Notes: a model not told the origin generated them from the sequence alone. Positions 17,050 to 32,000 are shown, counted from the first letter of the stretch. The stretch is 64,000 nt of DNA from Symbiodinium natans (GCA_905221605.1 CAJNDS010000036.1:654668-718667); one strand, 5' to 3'. Program-made: numbers and translations.

Positions 17050-20000
17050 ACCCTCAAATCCTCAAACCCTGAAACCCTGAAACCCGGAAACCCTAAACTC
17101 CGAACCCTACATCTCAGCCGGCGGCCACAGGCCACAAGCCTCCGAGGCAACGGAAGATGGAGGACCTGCTTCGCGGGTCGCACTGGTGCTTTTTGTGGGC
17201 TTTGCGCGCTTGCAAGCCCTAAGCAAACTGATCCTTGGTAGGGAATGAGGGAATCTAGTTCATGGTTGGGGTAGAATTAAGATTTAAACTTCTGTTCCTT
17301 ATTGTGTTTAAGTGCCCTTAGAAATGTAAAATGTTACCTCACTATGACAAAGGAAGTAAGTACCATGCAAAACCCCTCAGAGGGTTATATAGAGTGACAC
17401 AAGGTAGCTACTTCCCCCATTCCCTACTCAGAAACCCGCCAGTAAGGGGAAGGCGCACTGGGTGTTATGGGTTTGGGGCTTTAGGGTATAAGGCGTTGGG
17501 AGTGTGAGGTGTTGTGGTTGACAGCCCTTGGGGCACTTGCTCAGGACAAGTAGCGAACATTCTAAACCGACAGTCTGAACCGAAGCCCTGCACCCCAAGT
17601 CTCCAAAAAATCTAAACGAAACCCCGACGCCCCTAAACCCTGAACCCCTAAGAACCCAAAAACAAAACCCTAATCCCATAAAGCCCTCAAACCCTAACTA
17701 CGCCATGACAAGCGTTCCCGCTATTTCTCGGGGCGTCCTTTGGTCAAGGGACCAAAGGAGGGATCTTTATGAGGGACCTTAGGGGTTATTTCGGGGTCAT
17801 TTAGGGGCTACCTAGGTTAAAGGGATTGACTGTATAAGTTGTGTGTGTATATATGTATGAGAGAGGGACCTTTATGTACTATGTTGCTACCTGTTTTTCT
17901 ATATGTATAGAGAACGTATGGAAGAATTAAATGATTTGAATTATTTAAATTAGTTTTGAGGCTCGGGAATTTAAATAATTTAATTCTGTATTTAAATTAG
18001 TTAAATTAGTTTCCGGGCCCGCGAATTTAAATAATTTAAATCCCGAATTAAATTATTTAAATTCGCGGGCCTCAAAACTAATTTAAATAATTTAATTCGG
18101 GATTTAAATTATTTAAATTAGTTTCCGGGCCCGCGAATTTAAATAATTTAAAGAATCTAAATAGATCCAGATTTTCTCCCAGTACAGACCATTTAACTAA
18201 TTTAAATAATTTAAATAATTTAAATAATTTAAATCCGGATTTGAATTATTTGAATTAGTTTTGAGGCCCGCGAATTTAAATAATTTAATTCGAGATTTAA
18301 ATTATTTAAATTCGCGGGCCCGGAAACTAATTTAACTAATTTAAATACCGAATTAAATTATTTAAACTCACGGGCCTCGAAACTAATTTAAATAATTTAA
18401 ATCAGGATTTAAATTATTTAAATTATTTAAATTATTTAAATTATCTAAATGGTCTGGGTTCGGAGAAATCCTCATTTTATTTGATTTTTTTAAATTATTT
18501 AAATTCGCGGGCCCGGAAAAGAATTTAAATAATTTAAATCCCGAATTAAATTATTTAAATTAGTTTCGAGGCCCGCGAATTTAAATAATTTAATTCGGGA
18601 TTTGAATTATTTAAATTAGTTTCCGGGCCCGCGAATTTAAATAATTTAAAGAATCTAAATAGATCCAGATTTTCTCCCAGCACAGACCATTTAACTAATT
18701 TAAATAATTTAAATAATTTAAATAATTTAAATCCGGATTTGAATTATTTGAATTAGTTTTGAGGCCCGCGAATTTAAATAATTTAATTTGAGATTTAAAT
18801 TATTTACATTCGCGGGCCCGGAAACGAATTTAACTAATTTAAATACCGAATTAAATTATTTAAATTCGCGGGCCTCCAAACTAATTTAAATAATTCAAAT
18901 CCCGATTTAAATTATTTAAATTATTTAAATTATTTAAATTATCTAAATGGTCTGGGTTCGGAGAAATCCTCATTCTATTTGAATTATTTAAATTATTTAA
19001 ATTCGCGGGCCCGGAAAAGAATTTAAATAATTTAAATCCCGAATTAAATTATTTAAATTAGTTTCGAGGCCCGCGAATTTAAATAATTTAATTCGGGATT
19101 TAAATTATTTAAATTAGTTTCCGGGCCCGCGAATTTAAATAATTTAAAGAATCTAAATAGATCCAGATTTTCTCCCAGCACAGACCATTTAACTAATTTA
19201 AATAATTTAAATAAATTAAATAATTTAAATCCGGATTTGAATTATTTGAATTAGTTTTGAGGCCCGCGAATTTAAATAATTTAATTCGAGATTTAAATTA
19301 TTTAAATTCGCGGGCCCGGAAACTAATTTAACTAATTTAAATACCGAATTAAATTATTTAAATTCACGGGCCTCGAAACTAATTTAAATAATTTAAATCA
19401 GGATTTAAATTATTTAAATTATTTAAATTATTTAAATTATCTAAATGGTCTGGGTTCGGAGAAATCCTCATTCTATTTGAATTATTTAAGATTATTTAAA
19501 TTATTTAAATTCACGGGCTCGGAAAAGAATTTAAATAATTTAAATCGGGATTTGAATTATTTAAATTAGTTTCGAGGCCCGCGAATTTAAATAATTTAAT
19601 TCGGGATTTAAATTATTTAAATTAGTTTCCGGGCCCGCGAATTTAAATAATTTAAAGAATCTAAATAGATCCAGATTTTCTCCCAGCACAGACCATTTAA
19701 CTAATTTAAATAATTTAAATAATTAAATAATTTAAATCGGGATTTGAATTATTTAAATTAGTTTGGAGGCCCGCGAATTTAAATAATTTAATTCGAGATT
19801 TAAATTATTTAAATTCGCGGGCCCGGAAACGAATTTAACTAATTTAAATACCGAATTAAATTATTTAAATTCCCGGGCCTTGAAACTAATTTAAATAATT
19901 CAAATCAGGATTTAAATATTTAAATTATTTAAATTAGTTAAATGGTCTGTGCTGGGAGAAAATCTGGATCTATTTAGATTCTTTAAATTATTTAAATTCG

Positions 20001-23000
20001 CGGGCCCGGAAACTAATTTAAATAATGTAAATCCCGAATTAAATTATTTAAATTAGTTTTGAGGCCCGCGAATTTAAATAATTTAATTCGAGATTTAAAT
20101 TATTTAAATTCGCGGGCCCGGAAACTAATTTAACTAATTTAAATACAGAATTAAATTATTTAAATTCGCGGGCCTCCAAACTAATTTAAATAATTCAAAT
20201 CCCGATTTAAATTATTTAAATTATTTAAATTAGTTAAATGGTCTGTGCTGGGAGAAAATCTGGATCTATTTAGATTCTTTAAATTATTTAAATTCGCGGG
20301 CCCGGAAACTAATTTAAATAATGTAAATCCCGAATTAAATTATTTAAATTAGTTTTGAGGCCCGCGAATTTAAATAATTTAATTCGAGATTTAAATTATT
20401 TAAATTCGCGGGCCCGGAAACTAATTTAACTAATTTAAATACAGAATTAAATTATTTAAATTCGCGGGCCTCCAAACTAATTTAAATAATTCAAATCCCG
20501 ATTTAAATTATATAAATTATTTAAATTAGTTAAATTAGTTAAATGGTCTGTGCTGGGAGAAAATCTGGATCTATTTAGATTCTTTAAATTATTTAAATTC
20601 GCGGGCCCGGAAACTAATTTAAATAATTTAAATCCCGAATTAAATTATTTAAGTTAGTTTTGAGGCCCGCGAATTTAAATAATTTAATTCGAGATTTAAA
20701 TTATTTAAATTCGCGGGCCCGGAAACTAATTTAACTAATTTAAATACAGAATTAAATTATTTATATTCCCGGGCCTTGAAACTAATTTAAATAATTCAAA
20801 TCAGGATTTAAAATATTTAAATTATTTAAAATATTTAAATTATCTAAATGGTCTGGGTTCGGAGAAATCCTCATTCGATTTGAATTATTTACATTATTTA
20901 AATTATTTAAATTCACGGGCTCGGAAAAGAATTTAAATAATTTAAATCGCGATTTGAATTATTTAAATTAGTTTTGAGGCCCGCGAATTTAAATAATTTA
21001 ATTCGAGATTTAAATTATTTAAATTCGCGGGCCCGGAAACTAATTTAACTAATTTAAATACAGAATTAAATTATTTAAATTCACGGGCCTCGAAACTAAT
21101 TTAAATAATTCAAATCAGGATTTAAATTATTTAAATTATTTAATTATTTAAATTATTTAAATTATTTAAATTATCTAAATGGTCTGGGTTCCGAGAAATC
21201 CTCATTCTATTTGAATTATTTAGATTATTTAAATTATTTAAATTGACGGGCTCGGAAAAGAATTTAAATAATTTAAATCGGGATTTGAATTATTTAAATT
21301 AGTTTCGAGGCCCGTGAATTTAAATAATTTAATTCGGGATTTAAATTATTTTAATTAGTTTCGAGGCGCGTGAATTTAAATAATTTAAAGAATTTCAATA
21401 GGTCGAGAATTTCTCCGAGCCGAAACCATTTAAATAATTTAAAAATTTCACAAACTCAAATAATGTAAATAATTCAAATATCTTAAATCATTTAAATCTG
21501 GATTTGAATTATTTAGACTCTTTAGGGTTAGTAGCTTAAAACCCTATAGGGACCGGAAGGTATAATGATTTGAACTCTACAGCGCGCTTTTTTACATTAA
21601 TATTAAAATAAAGTCTGGCGTCAGGTATGGTCGCTTTTGATTCTCACCATCGAATGCGCGGAGCCTACAGTGAATGCAGTGTTAACTCAACTCGGAGTAC
21701 TGTTTTCGGTCTCCGGGAAAGCGGGGTACTGTTTTCGGTCCCTGAACACGGTGGTACTGCTTTCGGTCCACCGTCTCCCCCTCTCTTGTTTGTGTATTGT
21801 TATCTCGCCAACTGCACACTAAACAGCACAGACGACATGGTGGTACTGTTATCGGTCCACCGTGTTTGTGCTTAAACTATTACAACAACATGAAACATAT
21901 CATATTCTTTTTACATGTGCTGTAACTTCTAGGACATACATATGGCCGCGTGCCAATATTGATTGCTTGTAACAGGGCCGCGGCCCGCACACGCGACATA
22001 CCCCATTACGGAGGCTATGCATCAACGGCCGGGGTTTTGCGACAGACGTGTTTGTTGTTGTCTGCAGGTTCCAAGTCTTGCTTATCCGGGTGTAAGTGTT
22101 CTTAAGTTTCAAAAAGCAAATATATATGTAACACTGAATTTTAAACCCCCCTGAACCCTTAAAGGCCGCGTATGTGGGGTGGTTCTAAGTCTTGCTTATC
22201 GGGGGGTAAGTGTTCTTAAGTTTCAAGAACAAATATGTATGTAAGACCGAATTTTAAACCCTCTTAAACCCTTAAAGGCTGCGTACGTGGGGTGGTGCTA
22301 AGTCTTGCTTATCGGGGGGGAAGTGTTCGTCAGTTTCAAGAAGCAAATATATATGTAACACCGAATTTTAAACCCCCTTAAACCCTTAAAGGCTGCGTAT
22401 GTGGGGTGGTTCCAAGTCTTGCTTATCGGGGGGTAGGTGTTCGTAAGTTTCAAGAAGCAAATATATATGTAACACTGAATTTTGAACCCCTTAAACCCTT
22501 AAAGGCTGCGTACGTGGGGTGGTTTTAAGTCCTGCTTATCGAGGTGGTAAGTGTTCGTAAGTTTCAACAAGCAAATTGTAAACCCCCTTAAACCCTTAAA
22601 GGCTGCGTATGTGGGGTGGTGCTAAGTCTTGCTTATCGGGGGGGAAGTGTTCCTCAGTTTCAAGAAGCAAATATATATGTAACACCGAATTTTAAACCCC
22701 CTTAAACCCTTAAAGGCGGCGTATGCGGGGTGGTTCTAAGTCTTGCTTATCGAGGGGTACGTGTTCGTCAGTTTCAAGAAGCAAATGTATATGTAACGCT
22801 CAATTTTATACCCCCTGAAACCCTTAAAGGCTGCGTATGTGGGGTGGTTCTAAGTCTTGCTTATCGGGGGGTAAGTGTTCGTCAGTTTCAAGAAGCAAAT
22901 ATATATGAAACACCGAATTTTAAACCCCCTTAAACCCTTAAAGGCGGCGTATGTGGGGTGGTTCCAAGTCTTGCTTATCGGGGGGTAGGTGTTCGTAAGT

Positions 23001-26000
23001 TTCAAGAAGCAAATATATATGTAACACTGAATTTTGAACCCCCTTAAACCCTTAAAGGCTGCGTATGTGGGGTGGTTCTAAGTCCTGCTTATCGAGGTGG
23101 TAAGTGTTCGTAAGTTTTAACAAGCAAATTGTAAACCCCCTTAAACCCTTAAAGGCTGCGTATGTGGGCTGGTGCTAAGTCTTGCTTATCGGGGGGGAAG
23201 TGTTCATCAGTTTCAAGAAGCAAATATATGTAACACCGAATTTTAAACCCCCTTAAACCCTTAAAGGCGGCGTATGTGGGGTGGTTCCAAGTCTTGCTTA
23301 TCGGGGGGTAGGTGTTCGTAAGTTTCAAGAAGCAAATATATATGTAACACTGAATTTTGAACCCCCTTAAACCCTTAAAGGCTGCGTATGTGGGGTGGTT
23401 CTCAGTCCTGCTTATCGAGGTGGTAAGTGTTAGTAAGTTTCAACAAGCAAATTGTAAACCCCCTTAAACCCTTAAAGACTGCGTATGTGGGGTGGTTCTA
23501 AGTTTTGCTTATCGGGGGCTAAGTGTCCGTAAGTTTCAAGAAGCAAATATCTATGTAACACTGAATTTTAAACCCCCCTTAAACCCTTAAAGGCTGCGTA
23601 TGCGGGGTGGTTCTAAGTCTTGCTTATCGAGGGGTAAGTGTTCGTCAGTTTCAAGAAGCAAATATATATGTAACGCTCAATTTTATACCCCCTGAAACCC
23701 TTAAAGGCTGCGTATGTGGGGTGGTTCTAAGTCTTGCTTATCGGGGGATAAGTGTTCGTGAGTTTCAAGAAGCAAATGTATATGTAACCCTGAATTTTAG
23801 ACCCTCTTAAACCCTTAAAGGCTGCGTATGTGGGGTGGTTCTAGGTCTTGCTTACCGGGGTGTAAGTGTTCGTAAATTTCAAGAAGCTGTGAGGGTTCCA
23901 GGTCTTGCTTGTCGCGGCCAGCCCCACTAGGTCCTCAACAGGGGAACTTTCTAGGCTTTCGGCAAGACACCCCCGAAGCCTGAAACCCGAAATTCCCCAA
24001 CATCTGTGTTAAAGCAAGCGATATACCTTAAACGTATGTACTTAAGGTCCTAGATTTTTTTTGCTTTATGATACTTAAAGAACCCCATACAATAAGAGCG
24101 CGCAACATGACGCATTCCATGCTGTGGAGTGTATAAATGCCTTTTGTCTATGGGCAAAAAAATGACACATGTCAGGCCCTGAACTGCGTCATCTTCTTCG
24201 TGAAAGACGAAGCATGACAGGACACATCTCAAGTCCTGACTATGTCATTGTTGTCCAGTAGAGGGCGACGCATAGCAAATGAAGTTCAAAAAGATTGACC
24301 CAGAGAATTTGACGGCTATTACGGTGTTATCCGCTGGGATAAATGTTGGAACAAGAATTATCAGGGAGGTTTCAGGGACCACGACTAGTTTCATGGTTGT
24401 TATGGTTCTTAAGGTTACCAATCCCATTGTGTTTTTGTTAGTTCGTTTTTCAGCTTCAGGCTAGATGGCGAAGAGTAAAGAACAAGAAACCCTGAAAACA
24501 TTTAGGGTGCGGTTGCAGCCATAACTTTCTTGACTTGACGAGGACAATGCTGGCTTTTGTGACTTCAAGTGCAGTACTGAACAATGGATTTAAGGTTTGA
24601 GATTTGAGAGTACGGTTCTTAGACGGACAAGGCTTCGACAATTGCGGGCTTTGGGTATTGGAGTTCAGACGCTGGCGTTAGCGAGTGCACCATCTCGTCA
24701 TGCTTCGACTGCATCAAGCCTTTGCTCAAGTTGTAGGTCTTTTCTTCAGCGTTCTTGCGTTGTACCTCGCAGGCCAGCCTTTGCAGATTGCAGATTGAGC
24801 ATCTGCAAGAAATTTATTTCTTTCGTTATAAATATTCAGGCGTCATGGGGAAGAGCAAGAAGCGCCAGTCGGGCAAGGACAAGAAACACCAGTCGCCGCA
24901 CACGACGTGGAAGAAGAACTCCCGAGCGATGGCTCTCCTCTTAGTCTTTTTTTATAATTTTTTCGGCGACTTTGGCTCTGCAGGTTAAAATCACGTTGAT
25001 AAGGAACACCAGGAGTCCTTTCGCCAGAAAAAGAAGCAAGAGGAAGAGAACAAGAACAAGGCCATTCGACTGTAGACGTTCATACGAACTGGAGCATAGT
25101 ATCTCTAACTGCAAGAATTTGTTTACATGAAGAGCAATATTACTATGCTAAGGAAATAGAGTTTTGTGCACTGCGCTGGAGGTGAAGTCTATCATGAAGA
25201 AGACCCCGGAGCCTGCAAAGCAGATCCATTTCAAGGATACGCCGAAGGCTGGCGTGAGCGATTAGAATGCTTAGTCGTAGTGTACGTTTCTCTAAGGTCA
25301 TGATGGTGGACTCCTACAAGCACGAGAAACAGCTGTGGCTGTTCGCTTATTTTTTTAATGTTTAGACATGTTGAGACTTCCTGGAATGTCGGTATGCTCA
25401 TCTAGATTTTCACGAGGCACCACAACGACTGGCGCAATCCGCTTGTTTTGTGCAATACTTGCGGGCTCCGCCAGCATTTCTGGCAGGGCCGCATGGAGGC
25501 AGTGAAACAACCGCATCCGTATTGACAATGATGTTTTAAATTTTACGTTGTCATGAGGGAGCTCCGGGAAAGTGTCATTTTGCTCAGTGGAAGTCGCCAG
25601 CTCATTGCCGAATTAATCTTTTTACGCTGTTTTCATCTCTTAACGCTTGAAGTATTCCCCCCCCCCCCCCGCAATGAGGTTCGTCTGCGGACAATGTCTT
25701 CTTCAGCCTGCGTCGAAGCTTCACTCAACGCAGCCCGTCCTAATCAGATGTCTTAGTCATAAGAAGATTTTATCACACCAGCGCAATCTAAGGTCGAGTA
25801 ACCTGAGACGCTGATCGCAGAGCAGCAAGGCGATGCGGCGCCGAAAAAAAGGCAAACCTTGCCTGAGTGCTGCGAATGCAAAACTTGCGCTTCAATTCAG
25901 CAGTCTCGTCAGGCGCTTCTTGCTAGTATTTAAATTAAATTACAATTTAGTGATATATACATGAGGATAAAGAGACTTGCCGCAATATTTCCAGCTCAAG

Positions 26001-29000
26001 TTGCTTGTGTCAACTCAAGAAGACTCGCCGGGAGTGACTTGCTTAAATTTATGAGTGTACTTCTTTCTTTTAACATTCAGCCGAGGTATACTTGATCGCG
26101 TTCACACCTTGAGGCAGACAACTGAACTTTGAAAGCGTACAGAAACATATTCATGCGTATGTTACATTTTTAAATGAGGCGCACCGAGAAGCACATGTGC
26201 CTCGGCAAAATCATATTTTTAGTTGCAGGGATGAATACATCATGCATCAACCCAAGGTCTTCGACGATGCGCTGGTCGAAAATGCGACGGTTGATGGATG
26301 AAGATGAGCCTCCAAGCTTGACATGTTCGTGTGTTTGCATTCGCTTGTCTAAAAGATCGTCAGGCTGGACGTTGACTTCGAGTCAAAGAACATATCATCT
26401 TCTGCGAACAGTTCCTTGCTACACAATTATACACAACAAGCTAAAGCAAAAGAAATGAAGAAAACCAGGACGTGCGGTGCGTGTCCCTCGCTGGCGAGAC
26501 GACGTGTGACTTGACTTCAGGCAAAAAAGTGCAAGGATCGGATCTCAACGTCTATGCTGAGGACGTCGGACGCCGTGATCACGCCCGCCGAATTTTTGAA
26601 GCAGCAGCTGAGCTATTTTTTTTCAAAATTCCGATAAGCAATAAACCATTTCAGTAAGGCGCGCTGCCAGTGGCCTGGCAGAGGACTGCGAAGCAAAAGA
26701 TCTGTGCTTGCCTCAGTACGGCCTGAACTTTGTAATTTATATGTGTAAAGTTTTCAAAATAAGGAAATTCAAAGACGGCCCTCGCCGTCGCGCAGCTACG
26801 CGTCAGGAACTTACTACAAAAATTTCAATAAAAATATCGCGATTCGTTTTTTTTTTGAGGGCTAATCGGTCCTGACGGACGACTGACAAGGAGAGTGCTG
26901 GATGCAGAAGTTGTGTTGAGTTTTGATTTCTCGTCATATATACTTATCCGTGCATGACAAGCAGGACGAACGTGGTGTTGAAGGAGATCCGTTCGGACGC
27001 TGGTCTTGATGTCAACGACGAGCTGCGCCCTAGACGAGAATTTTAAGTGATGTTTTTCTTTTCAGATGTTCGCTTAGATTTTAACGCAATGTCATGTTGG
27101 CGTATCTGCCAGGAGACCGGAAGATGAGTGTATGCAAACGCGGCGACTTCTCAACATGGAGTGGGGGTCTTAATTCTTGTACACAAACCATAACTAAATG
27201 TTTCTCCCAACATAATGCGGCGGCCGAGGATTGCAGGCATCCACCACTGGCATCTTTTCCAGACACCTGTCTAGTATTTAGTTTAGAATAAGATACCCCT
27301 GCTGCCCCATTCATGCAGCTGTGCTCATAGGTCAGCCTCTGTGACGCACCCGAGCATCCTCAAGCTCGTCGAGATGGAGTAAAGGCCTCAGTTCCTGTAA
27401 GACCGCATGATAACATCACCGCACGCGCGTATATTGTCTAAGGTCTCGTGCAGCTGACCACTGCTCTGACATTGTCTGGACCTGGAGGTTGCAAGAACGT
27501 TAATATTCTTAACATACATAAATATGTGACAATTATACATTTCTATAAGAAATTTTATCAAGCATGTATGTCTTCAGGTCGACCGCTGCAACAAATCCAA
27601 ATATCGACGATGAGATCTTCAGCCTTCCTCGCGGACAGCATCAGTGTGGCTTAGCTTGTATTATTATTTTATTTTCGTATCATTGATATTATTAATATTT
27701 TTAGTAATACTAGTATTATTATAACTATTTGTCTTATTAAAATATAATCGAAAACAATGCATTACCATGACTGCAGGGAAGCCCATCGGGTTTTGCTTGA
27801 AGATGGACAGTATCTTTACTTGGTGTTTCTGAGCTGCATCTAAGATTCGAATGTCTCTCTACAATCCTGCACGCTTCAATTTTTAAGGCGACACTTTGGC
27901 GAAGAATATAATTTTTCGGACCTTTACGACAAAGAAGACTGCAACGACAAAGGCTCATCGAGTTCTTGTTCTGTGTGAGTTCTTTTTCTTGCGCTAGGAA
28001 TTAAAAGAGGCATGCTCATGGTCAAGATTGTCGCGATTCTCCTGGTACAAGGGCTTTGCGCGCAAAGGACTCGTCTGATGAGCAGACTTACGTGCGAATA
28101 ATATTAAATTACATGTCATCGAGATTTGCATTGATGCGGAAAGGACGTAATTCGTACTACGTCCGAAACAATATTCCCAGGCGTCGACGTCGAGGCGGCA
28201 TAAAATACTAGACCACACAGACTCATCATGAGTCCTTGCGTTTACGCAGATGCTGTGGTTCGCCCCGAGAAGAGAAACTTGGCATTCGTTGTTAATCCTG
28301 CGCGCAGCAAGAAGTTGAAACGTAAAAGGATGATGATCTCCGACATACTCCCAGACCTTACACTTCGAATCCTGCAGCAAGGTTAATGGTCTTCGTTGCA
28401 AGTGTATAAAGGTTCGACTTCAAATCTGAATCAGTGGAATTTACGATCCTGAAATAATAAGACGCGAAATCATCTGACAGGATGACGATGGGGAAGATCT
28501 TGACTGAGCGTGTTCAGCTTTCACATGAGAGATCGAGTAGATGATTTATGCTGCCGAGATGCGGTAGGGCCACAGGAAAGGTTGTTCGGGAAGCTAAGCA
28601 GCTATGTTAACGAGTATCCCGAAGCTTCTCAAGTCTCGTTTTTGTTAGTTTTTTTCACAGGATTTAGAGTTTAACGTTGCTTCTCGGATTGCCTGGTAAT
28701 TCTAAACCCTAGAGCATGAACTCTACATCTTAATCTTCAATACTAAAACCTAAACCCTAAACCCTAAGTCGAAATCTTTAAACCCAAAACATTGAAATGA
28801 TAAACCTTAGAGTCTCAATCATATAATTAAAGTCACGCAAGAATCGAGTGACTCAAAGCTCCCAAGTATCGTTTTTTTCTGGATGTTGTTTTTTCTTTAG
28901 GGTTTAGAGTTTTACGGTGCTTCTCAGACTGTCTGGAGATGAATGGCCCTTGCTGGATCTCAGACGTCGAGGCATTCAAGCATAGGTTCCTGGATGCCAG

Positions 29001-32000
29001 AGCTAATTCTGCAGGATGTTGCGGTTCTGTGTTTCAGTGCGGACAGTCAGATCTCTAGAGCGCGAGCCACTACCATCTACAGGAAGAAAAGGAGACAAGC
29101 ACATCCAGAGATGCTGGACTCAGAGCTGCTCGCAGCATGTTAGTTTTCCAAGCACAGCTCTGAGCAAGAAAGCTGGAAGGCGTCTTAGATGAGGATCACG
29201 ACCTTCAGGGTTAGGGTTTAAATATGGGAGTTCAAGGGGTCAGGGTTAAGGCTCAGAGTGTTTCAAGGCGGAGGGTTTAATGTTTTCGATTTAGGATTCG
29301 GAATTAAGGGTTTAAAGTTGAGGGTGTAAGGCTTAAAATCTAGGGAGTAGAAACTGACGAGGAATGTTAGACAGGTGGAGATGTATGATCAGCTCCGAGC
29401 TCGAGCTCAGTCTCAGGACTCTCTCCATCTGTATCTTCATCTACGCGGGGAGTTTGTTTAGTAAAGTAAGGCCCTTGTGGGTTTAAGGTTCAGGGCTTAG
29501 AGTTCAAGGTTTACAGTTTAAAGTTTAGGGTTTAGGGTCTATGGCTTATGGTTTAGTGGATAAGGTCTCTCTGGAACCTCAACTGGCCGGGTGCAGATGA
29601 GCAGAGACCCTTTTTAAGCTGCATCATAGAAGGGGCTCCCTAAAACCTAAACCCTATGCCCTAAACCATAAACTTAAAACCCTAAACCTTAAACCCTAAA
29701 CCCTAAGCCATANNNNNNNNNNNNNNNNNNNNNNNNNNNNNNNNNNNNNNNNNNNNNNNNNNNNNNNNNNNNNNNNNNNNNNNNNNNNNNNNNNNNNNNN
29801 NNNNNNNNNNNNCAGTGCCCCCCGGCCCCCCCCCCCCCCCCCCACCCATGGTCTGGAACCCCCCCCCCCCCTGTGGTGTGGTTGGGGTTGGTTTTAGGGT
29901 TCGGGTTGTTTACGGTTTAGGGTTTCGGGTTTAGTGTTTAGGGTTTGAAAGGGTTTTAGGGTTAACCCCCCCCCCCCCCCTGTGGTGTGGTTGTGGTTGG
30001 GGGTTGGTTTTAGGGTTTAGGGCTTAGGGTTGGTTTAGGGTTCAGGGTTTAGGGTTTAGAGTTTAGGGTTTGAAAGGGTTTAGGGTTTAGGGTTAACCCC
30101 CCCCCCTGTGGTGTGCTTGGGGGTTGGTTTTAGGGTTTAGGGTTTAGGGTTGGTGTAGGGTTTAGGGCTTAGGGTTTGAAAGGGTTTAGGGCTTAGGGTT
30201 AGAGACCGTAGACCTGGAGGGGGCGGGGGGGGGATAAACGCCTCACACACATGGGCTTTCCCGAGGGCGTGCTCCCTCAACCGAAGGCGCAACACTCCCA
30301 ACACACGGGTTTTGCCGAGGGTGTGCTCACAGTCGGCCCCCCCCCCCCTACCTGACCATACCATGGGGGGGGGGGGGGGGGGGGGGGGGCGGACACGCCA
30401 GACGCCGGACCATATATATATATATATATTCAAATATATATATATATATATGAGAGAGGGACCTTTATGTACTATGTTGCTACCTGTTTTTCTATATGTA
30501 TAGAGAACGTATGGAAGAATTAAATGATTTGAATTATTTAAATTAGTTTTGAGGCTCGGGAATTTAAATAATTTAATTCTGTATTTAAATTAGTTAAATT
30601 AGTTTCCGGGCCCGCGAATTTAAATAATTTAAATCTCGAATTAAATTATTTAAATTCGCGGGCCTCAAAACTAATTTAAATAATTTAATTCGGGATTTAA
30701 ATTATTTAAATTAGTTTCCGGGCCCGCGAATTTAAATATTTAAAGAATCTAAATAGATCCAGATTTTCTCCCAGCACAGACCATTTAACTAATTTAAATA
30801 ATTTAAATAATTTAAATAATTTAAATCCGGATTTGAATTATTTGAATTAGTTTTGAGGCCCGCGAATTTAAATAATTTAATTCGAGATTTAAATTATTTA
30901 AATTCGCGGGCCCGGAAACTAATTTAACTAATTTAAATACCGAATTAAATTATTTAAATTCACGGGCCTCGAAACTAATTTAAATAATTTAAATCAGGAT
31001 TTACATTATTTAAATTATTTTAATTATTTAAATTATCTAAATTGTCTGGGTTCGGAGAAATCCTCATTCTATTTGAATTATTTAAATTATTTAAATTATT
31101 TAAATTCACGGGCTCGGAAAAGAATTTAAATAATTTAAATCGAGATTTGAATTATTTAAATTAGTTTCGAGGCCCGCGAATTTAAATAATTTAATTCGGG
31201 ATTTAAACTATTTAAATTAGTTTCCGGGCCCGCGAATTTAAATAATTTAAAGAATCTAAATAGATCCAGATTTTCTCCCAGCACAGACCATTTAACTAAT
31301 TTAAATAATTTAAATACTTTAAATTATTTAAATCGGGATTTGAATTATTTAAATTAGTTTGGAGGCCCGCGAATTTAAATAATTTAATTCGAGATTTAAA
31401 TTATTTAAATTCGCGGGCCCGGAAACGAATTTAACTAATTTAAATACCGAATTAAATTATTTAAATTCGCGGGCCTCCAAACTAATTTAAATAATTCAAA
31501 TCCCGATTTAAATTATTTAAATTATTTAAATTATTTAAATTATCTAAATGGTCTGGGTTCGGAGAAATCCTCATTCTATTTGAATGATTTAAATTATTTA
31601 AATTCGCGGGCCCGGAAAAGAATTTAAATAAGTTAAATCCCGAATTAAATTATTTAAATTAGTTTCGAGGCCCGCGAATTTAAATAATTTAATTCGGGAT
31701 TTAAATTATTTAAATTAGTTTCCGGGCCCGCGAATTTAAATAATTTAAAGAATCTAAATAGATCCAGATTTTCTCCCAGCACAGACCATTTAACTAATTT
31801 AAATAATTTAAATAATTTAAATAATTTAAATAATTTAAATCGGGATTTAAATTATTTAAATTAGTTTTGAGGCCCGCGAATTTACATAATTTAATTCGAG
31901 ATTTAAATTATTTAAATTCGCGGGCCCGGAAACTAATTTAACTAATTTAAATACCGAATTAAATTATTTAAATTCGCGGGCCTCCAAACTAATTTAAATA

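Larger units (their letters stand above)
17858..29712 (+). repeat. Large direct duplication, copy 1
   Basis: Begins at TGAGAGAGGGACC and ends at the N gap. It matches 30451-41547 in the same order and orientation. The matching offset is 12593 at the left edge, then 11837, 11836 and 11835, so most of the length difference (about 755 bp) lies in the AT-rich array. Outside that array the copies differ only by scattered substitutions and homopolymer-length changes. Confidence 0.93.

Noticed and set aside
17925-21530. CRISPR array or mitochondrial/plastid DNA
   Set aside because: Units are palindromic, variable in spacing and lack unique spacers; the block recurs inside a spliced nuclear gene's intron.
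22070-23890. Repeated protein with SLAYRGVSVRQFQEA units
   Set aside because: It is the translation of a 112-bp tandem repeat; the period is not a multiple of three in most units, so frames do not continue.
25417-25498. GATA zinc finger in gene X
   Set aside because: Only the second half (CNTCGLR) is present; the first CxxC with proper spacing is not seen in the joined exons.
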